The position numbers and the translations under genes were made by a program. Positions 57,997-64,000 of a stretch of DNA of 64,000 nt are shown here, piece after piece. This DNA comes from Allantophomopsis cytisporea (lineage: Eukaryota; Ascomycota; Leotiomycetes; Phacidiales; Phacidiaceae), in the NCBI GenBank assembly GCA_024752435.1, contig CP103023.1:1798001-1862000 (forward strand), in the 5' to 3' direction. The notes under the pieces were generated by a model. That model was given only the letters and a program-made list of their open reading frames with translations, had not been told where the DNA came from and did not search any database. Each line of letters starts with the position of its first letter. The first letter of the stretch is position 1.

Positions 57997-58832
57997 TTGT
58001 ATGGTTCAAGAAGATGTTTGTTACTCACTGACACTATACTTCTCTCCAACAAACTAACCAAGCTTTCCATTGGCGACTACTACGCTCCGCATTACTCTAC
58101 CAATGTGTACTAGGTCTCACTCACCATTGGTCCTCTTCAAGATGTGTTTTGTTAAAATACACCTCTCAAATGTGGCCGCACTAAGTACCAACATTCGCCC
58201 AGCTCTGCCGCAACTGGGAAAGCTGCAGAATACTCACATCTAGATGTCTCTGGAGTATACTGCAACGGTACTGAAATGGCATGTACGTGAATGTGAGTCT
58301 GAAACCTGTTTGTGTGTGCTGAGAAGACGGATAACTGATATTGAAGCTCAAGGGCTGATGAACGAGGTTCATTCAAACAGGATATTTGATACTGCGACCA
58401 ACACTAAATTTAGTCACTCTACGATGATCTGAGTTTACGATGAATGATGACTCAATCTATGTCATTGTTGATGGAGTATAGCTTTCTTTGTGTGTCAGTT
58501 ATTTGCCATGTTTTCTCTTGAATACATAACAAAATACAATAACGATGATTTTGAAAGCTTGAATTTTCTGCATATAATGATGATGTGATGATGAGTACAA
58601 CAGATACCATTACCTGGTCTTTGAAAATGGCAGATAAGCATTCACATCGCTTTCTCTCATTGAACTAGTAAGTGTGATATCACACAAACGGCTGAAGTCA
58701 AGCACTTAATAAAGTACCTCTCACTTTGTGAAGTTGGTGAAGCAGGCCTGCCTAATATAGAATAGCATAGCATAGTATGCCTTGCATCTCCGAAGGCAAT
58801 GTTATAAACAGAGATTGCAGACCGTACGTCAC

Positions 58833-58972
58833 CAAGTTCCAAAGGTTAAATCCAATGGCAGAGTCGAACGTTCGCATCGGCGAGAACCTTCAGAGAGCGC
58901 AAAGCGCGAAAGGGTCGAGAGTTCGATTCCCAGGAACTTGCATCAGCAAAACCCTTCGGGGGTTTTCTGGTG
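58833..58972 (+). ncRNA. Candidate structured RNA with Pol III-like signals
   Basis: An 8-bp closing stem joins CAAGTTCC (58833-58840) to GGAACTTG (58933-58940). Inside are AAGGTT (58842-58847) / AACCTT (58885-58890), the hairpin GCGC-AAA-GCGC (58897-58907) and GGG..CCC (58912-58914/58929-58931). Directly after comes a hairpin, CATCAG-C-AAAACCC / GGGTTTT-CTGGTG, with loop TTCGG (58941-58972). Pol III-like signals: TATAAA at 58803-58808 (30 bp upstream), A-box-like TGGCAGAGTCG (58856-58866), B-box-like GTTCGATTC (58921-58929), and TTTTT at 59013-59017. It does not fold as a canonical tRNA (the T stem is unpaired). It may be a Pol III ncRNA, a decayed tRNA or a SINE-like relic. No Rfam family is recognised. 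Confidence 0.35.
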
Positions 58973-59750
58973 CGGTGATTGATCAGAAAAAAGTATGATT
59001 GGTTCCGTATTCTTTTTGCATTTTCAGGTTTCTTTTTGGGCTTTTATTTGGAAATACACAGCCTTTATAGACATCTCACTCACTTTTGGGTTTCATTGCT
59101 CACGATGAGGCGCGTCACCTTGCTTCAGGAATATCACGTACGCCTTCAGATCTGGCAGGTCATGGGGAATCGAGTCGACATAGCATAGATATATGAAAAA
59201 CAAAAAAGAACAACCGACATCAAAGCTTCCAAAATGCCACGGATAGCAAAAAGAACAACATATAAGGTCAGTGCAGTGCCCCCATCATTTTGGAGGGTCC
59301 ATTTCATAATTGGCTTTTTTTTGAGAGAAGACAAGTCATTCAATCGGTGTCATGGATTCAAAAGAGCCCCTTAGATCCAAGGAAAAACGATCAGTACTAG
59401 CTTTTGAATCGAACAAACATATATGAAGACAATATCAGCACGGGGAGTTAGCTCACAAACATTGACGACAGTACGATTGATAACGGTAGCAGGACCGAGG
59501 AGTCAGGCTCACATATCATTCACTGTTTGGTACTCCAAACTTGGTGGAACAAGGTGTGTAGAGGCAATGATTGATTCTCCTAGTTACGCACTGACAGACC
59601 TCCTTTACAAGCAATGCTATGAACCGTGAGAATACAACAACCATTGAAGTCTTGGGACTCTTCAATCAGACCACCCCTAGATTCAAACACGGAGAGTTGG
59701 CAAGAGTCCTCCGTACACTGCCTGCCAAATCCGACTTGTCGAATTGCCCT

Positions 59751-59773
59751 CCTGAAAAAGGGTCTTTTTCAGG
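59751..59773. repeat. 10-bp perfect inverted repeat, 3-nt loop
   Basis: CCTGAAAAAG-GGT-CTTTTTCAGG. It could form a tight hairpin; no known role. Confidence 0.8.
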
Positions 59774-62450
59774 TCCCTTCAAGGTATCCCAATCCCTCTT
59801 TGAACATCTCATGGTGGTAGTAGTCGTACCTTTCCTTCCACCGTCTCGAGGTATGGCACAGTTGACAAATCTCGGGGCAAAATGTGCTGTCGAGCTTGAC
59901 GTGTGCGGATGTATCGAAATACATCAAGGAGTGGAAAAAACATATTCGAGCCGGCATCCTCTCACGGACACTTTACTCTCTGTCTTAAACCTCCAACAGT
60001 ACCGTGACGTTACTCCCGTAGAAGTATGCCACATCCCAAACCCAGAGCACACCTGGCGAGAACAAGTACTGCGGTGAGGCAGTGTCTTTTTGGAAATGCT
60101 TTTGGGCCTGCTTGTTGAAAGCGGTCAGACGCAACCATAACCGACCCATACACAGAATTGTTGAGCTTTCGCATGCTCATGGGCTGCACGCATCGAAATG
60201 CTCAAGATTGTCTCAGCCGTTGAATTGATGTGTCGCATCCTAAGCCTGTGATGCGTGGTAAAAACCCTTTACACATCAAGCAATATTGACAATACAAATG
60301 CACCCACTCGCAGAGATCTTGGGCCGAGTCCCAAACGCTGTCACCAATGTCGAATTAGCATGAGATCTACTATCTGGTAGAGCTGTGCTTCAACAACATG
60401 AACTGAACTGAAGGCTCTGAGCTTACCTGGCTTCGGGGCATTGTCACAGAAAACCCTGTGCAAACTATTGCGCTTGTCCCCTTCAGAAATCTCCAACGCC
60501 GAATTGTGTAGCATCCAGAAAACTTTCCAAGGTAACTCTGTACCTCAGAGCACCAGCATGTGTCAAAACTACCGACGCACCTCTCACCAGAATTACTCTG
60601 CCAGGTAGACCATTTTGTTTGACACGCTGGTGGGAAAGCCCAGGCATACAGACCATATAGATATGATGTCCATGGTTAATCGACACAACACTCTAGAAAT
60701 GACTGCTCACAGACGACCTGTACAGACGGTTCACACAGTAAAGTGTGCCGTGCAGTGGTCCTTGCGAGAAGTCCGCTAACGTGAGCTAACCAGTCGCTCT
60801 GGTCAGACACGATGAGGGTATCAAGGACTGAGTGTATTACGTGTACCTTCAACACGGAACCCCCAGCAGGTAACGTCTCAGAGCTTCTGAATCAGAGCTC
60901 TGCTGGAAGGCTGAAGAGAAAAGAAGGAGGACAGGGAGGTGCTGGACAGCTTATATGCCATACCTAGGAAGGTGGGAGGGGAAAGTACGCTAGTACAGGT
61001 ATACTTAGTGCAGCGCCTGCTGACCGGTGACCCAAAGGTGATGATGAGCTGATGGGTGGATGGATGACAAGGGAGCTTCCACTTTCACTTTCACTCTTTC
61101 TAAGCGATTCTTTATCTAATATCATCGCTACCAATTATCGTGAGTATCACCTGTGCAAATTGCATTGGTTCATGACATAATCTATTGCTGTACTCAATTG
61201 CCTCTAGAATACCTCATATTGGTTTTCCGTAGCCAAAGTTGTCCAATAATGAATGATCCGCATGATTGTTGGGTGTTGCTGGAACGAGCAAGTTGAAATC
61301 AGAGCATCCCCGCACACCCCGCCCGCATTCAACTAGCCACTAGTCACTGCTACTAGTACAACGCACTGGCTCGAGCTTTAACCTTGGAACGTGACCCGAA
61401 GCCCCATCTTTCACCTCACCTCTGCCTTATCACGCTTATCTTAGCCGCACCTGCAACAAGCATGTCAGCCTTACTCCATTCGGAAGTGCCTGGTTGCATA
61501 GGTACGGTAAATTCAATACAGTCACGTTTTCTTTCGCCTTGATGCCTGAGACAACTTCTCGGCTTCCCCTGTCACTCTTGTATCAATTGTGGTTCACAGT
61601 GAGTACAACAACTTCATTCTACTATATATTATATACCCTTATTTTGGTAATGGACCTATCTGTTCCGTGTGAGTCGCGGTAAACTTACAGAGTTCTACAG
61701 AATCAATCAAGAAGAAGGTTAAATCTAATAGATTGAGAAACTCTAAATATAGTGAGATGCTATGCTCCGTACACATAATAGAAGAATATACCCAACATAG
61801 CGATTTGGCGGTGAGGCAGTTTAACATCAAAGGCAAAGCTGTAATAAATAAAAGGGTAGGAGTAGTAGGATAAAGAGTACCTTATATCATAGGGTGGGGA
61901 TTGTATAGTTCTGTTGGATTAAAGTAGATTTTTGATGAGAAATGAATATGTGTGTATATATATATAACTTGCACGTTCTGATAGGCTGGTATACTATTCT
62001 CAGTCATACACAGTAGAGTTGATTATATTTGACATACGCAGAGCGCCAGATGAATGCTATGTGTCATATTCGCATATTGATGAGGCACAGATGAGGCTGT
62101 ACACTTCAATCTACTTTGCGTGCCGGACATGCAGTCCATGCCCAGAAGGATTGAGTTGTGATGCGCGTGGTCAAAGTCTATGTGGACATCCACCATGCAT
62201 CGTCGTACAGATCTGGATACTTGTGCATCCCGATTAACGAAGCTGCATGTGACTGAACTAGTTACTTGCCGTTGTGGTATCACTTGATTTGTCCCAGATA
62301 AATGAATGAGCGTCATCTCATCCGAACACCCTCTCGAGCCGTTGAGTCTCATTTAGTATTGTATGATGGTGGAGTGGCAAAGGGAAGGGGGATTATGATA
62401 GAATTCGGTGATTATTGACACGATAAAGAGACAGAGGCACAGAAGTTCAT

Positions 62451-62491
62451 GCTGAGGTATGTAGCTACTTACCGTAGCTACATACCTCAGC
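62451..62491. repeat. 18-bp perfect inverted repeat, 5-nt loop
   Basis: GCTGAGGTATGTAGCTAC, loop TTACC, then the exact reverse complement. Each arm also contains the self-palindrome GTAGCTAC. It lies about 350 bp before the Zn2Cys6 gene start. Confidence 0.95.
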
Positions 62492-62841
62492 TTATTGATT
62501 GATTCTTACGCGGGCACTGCAATGATGATTGACTATCATATGGCCGTGATACATCTTATTATCATCACGGAATCTATATCTGTTCGATCTTACCTAACTT
62601 ACCTATCCACTCTACCTATCACCCTACCTTAGGTATTCTACCCTTCCAAACCGACGGGAGATTATTATCAATCAAAACGCATCCGTTCCCTCACACTCTC
62701 ATAACTCCCACATAGTCATCATACTCACCTTGCGACTTCACACAAAGCCATTGTTCGTGTTGTGCGCATATTCCCCCAGCACTTGTTCGGTTACCTACTT
62801 TGACTGCAGCGAAAAGATAGATACTAGATAGATACTGACGA

Positions 62842-64000
62842 ATGACTATCAAGCACTTGCCTTGCGACTTCGTCGGCATGGAATTTGCGAGGGCCGTTAT
62901 CTTGACCTACGGATCATCCACAAACCCCGAGCAACTGGAGCATCGCCTGACCGAACCCCAATTTTCCCCTCCAAAAGCCAATGCGTATGCCGTTCCAAAC
63001 CGTATAAACCCGACATCATTGTCGCAAACATCATCAATTAACACAATGACGCCCAACATCGCACAAGGCACCAATTATTCTGAAACAGGATCGCCTTCAA
63101 TCGCAAATCATCAAACACCGACGAATGCGAATGCTCAACCCTATGAATCTACGAACTCTGCGTCTAGGAACGCTGCTGACGCCCACGCGACGCCTGCCAA
63201 TGGCAACCCAGGAACCAATGGTGCGACGAACCTGAATAGAAATGATAGTACAGCCTCGAAAGAAGATGCAGCGTACCAACCGTCTGCTTCGACGACTGGC
63301 GGAGCACAGCATAAGCGTGTTTATCAAGCGTGTATTCCTTGTCGCCGCCGGAAAGTAAAGTGCGATTTGGGTAGCGTTGACAACCCCAGCGATCCACCAT
63401 GCGTCCGATGTCGCCGCGAGAGCAAAGAATGTTACTTTTCGGCTACCAGAAGGAAGCGCAAGGTTGATGATGTTGATGGAAGTGAAAGCGCGTATGGTGA
63501 AGTAGGCAGCAATGCGGACGACTATATCATCAGGAATGCGCGGAAGAGGCTTGGTAGCGTTGGAGGCGCCGAAATCTCAAGGCATGGAGGAGGTATTGGT
63601 ATGATGCCATCGACCAGCGCGGGAGCTATGGCGGGCTGGCAGGCTGATCATAGTCGTGGGCTTGGAATGGAGGAGAGAGAGGGCTTGCCGTTGACACCTG
63701 GGGGTTCCGTGGGGAGGACGCAGCCTTTGAGACGACCTGGTGATAGGGATCACAGACATCTGGATGAGGCCAATGTTCAGATGGAAAATCCTGAGGCTCA
63801 GGATGTTATGAGAAAGGGGGTTTACGGGCCGCATGATGCGCTGGATTTATTGTATAAAGCTACGAACATGATGGGCAATCCTGAGAACCCGAGAATCAAG
63901 GATTTGAGCACTTCACTACCGAACTCAAGAATAGGTGCTGGAACGCCAACTTATGGTCAGCGGGAGACAAGCGAAGAGAGGGGTAGAAAGCCAGAAGTTC
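62842..64000 (+). CDS. Zn2Cys6 transcription factor, Aro80-like (partial, C-terminus beyond window)
   Basis: Open from the ATG at 62842 (MTIKHLPCDFVGMEFARAVI), which has an in-frame TGA just upstream, to the window edge (386 codons). A second candidate start is at 62878. The zinc cluster spans residues 164-197: QACIPCRRRKVKCDLGSVDN, PSDPPCVRCRRESKECYFSA, with spacing C-x2-C-x6-C-x12-C-x2-C-x6-C, then a basic patch TRRKRK. The long fourth gap and the CDLG-VDNP-DPPC phrase resemble yeast Aro80, which controls aromatic amino-acid catabolism, and related mould regulators. The target pathway here is inferred only. The sequence continues with GVYGPHDALDLLYKA, probably the start of the middle homology region. 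The N-terminal 150 residues are Asn/Ser/Thr-rich and disordered. Confidence 0.88.
   Translation, partial: MTIKHLPCDFVGMEFARAVILTYGSSTNPEQLEHRLTEPQFSPPKANAYAVPNRINPTSLSQTSSINTMTPNIAQGTNYSETGSPSIANHQTPTNANAQPYESTNSASRNAADAHATPANGNPGTNGATNLNRNDSTASKEDAAYQPSASTTGGAQHKRVYQACIPCRRRKVKCDLGSVDNPSDPPCVRCRRESKECYFSATRRKRKVDDVDGSESAYGEVGSNADDYIIRNARKRLGSVGGAEISRHGGGIGMMPSTSAGAMAGWQADHSRGLGMEEREGLPLTPGGSVGRTQPLRRPGDRDHRHLDEANVQMENPEAQDVMRKGVYGPHDALDLLYKATNMMGNPENPRIKDLSTSLPNSRIGAGTPTYGQRETSEERGRKPEV

Larger units (their letters stand above)
57997..62841. other. 4.8-kb gene-poor region
   Basis: Apart from the RNA candidate (58833-58972), a 10-bp hairpin (59751-59773) and an 18-bp inverted repeat (62451-62491), I find no supported feature. 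The longest frame (59619-60077, plus, 152 codons) shows no family or splice evidence. The last 250 bp hold repeated TACCT/CTACC motifs and are the promoter/leader of the Zn2Cys6 gene. Confidence 0.55.

Noticed and set aside
58833..58940. Canonical tRNA gene
   Set aside because: The acceptor-like ends pair and A/B boxes exist, but the A box is too far from the 5' end and the T stem does not pair.
59619..60077. 152-codon plus-strand frame
   Set aside because: No recognisable domain, contains a perfect hairpin, and lacks promoter or splice support; cannot be told from chance.
1..64000. CRISPR array, prophage, integron or bacterial operon
   Set aside because: The window is eukaryotic with spliced genes; none of the repeats has the spacer pattern of a CRISPR array.
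1..64000. Intact transposon
   Set aside because: No transposase or reverse transcriptase frame and no long terminal repeats were seen; only small inverted and simple repeats.

Overview
The window reads as nuclear DNA of a filamentous ascomycete (Pezizomycotina). Genes carry short introns (47 to 140 nt, GT..AG, CTRAC-type branch sites) and sit in both orientations. The proteins include families typical of moulds: a BUD3-like RhoGEF of about 1560 residues, a 2EXR protein, a DUF4112 protein and a Zn2Cys6 regulator. Base composition and protein resemblance suggest Leotiomycetes/Helotiales, but that is an inference and no marker gene proves it.

Layout. 1-2430: the N-terminal part of a secreted Ser/Thr-rich repeat protein (minus strand, running off the left edge). 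3.6-8.4 kb: a proline/serine-rich basic protein, then a microsatellite-rich gap of 3.8 kb. 8.4-24.1 kb: MNN9 mannosyltransferase, BUD3-like RhoGEF, DCC1, NAD kinase, exosome RRP46 and PP2A activator RRD2. 24.5-38 kb: homeodomain factor, decapping enzyme DCP2, DUF4112 protein, ribonucleotide reductase small subunit, SRP9/21 and a DUF1308 protein. 38.8-48.5 kb: Gln-rich unknown protein, LUSTR/PTM1-like seven-TM protein, NCS2, OAC1-like carrier and COMPASS subunit SWD2. 49.5-56.8 kb: intron-containing tRNA-Thr, an SDR and an FAD monooxygenase in tandem, Pol III subunit RPC53 and a 2EXR protein. 56.8-62.8 kb: gene-poor, with one small Cys-rich gene and a candidate structured RNA. 62.8 kb to the end: an Aro80-like Zn2Cys6 regulator, cut by the right edge.

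Most genes are single-copy housekeeping functions in replication (RNR, DCC1), RNA turnover and synthesis (RRP46, DCP2, RPC53, SWD2), translation and targeting (NCS2, SRP9/21, tRNA-Thr) and cell wall or morphogenesis (MNN9, BUD3-like). Several pairs share divergent promoters: RRP46/RRD2, DCP2/DUF4112, SRP9/DUF1308, LUSTR/NCS2, OAC1/SWD2 and RPC53/2EXR. MCB-type motifs (ACGCGT/ACGCGA) lie near RNR and DCC1, as expected for S-phase genes.

The least explained parts are the hierarchical repeats of the secreted protein, a 140-nt segment at 58,833-58,972 with nested stems and Pol III-like signals, and a perfect 18-bp inverted repeat upstream of the Zn2Cys6 gene. All intron joins were made by eye from frame, splice signals and family similarity. 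No database was searched.
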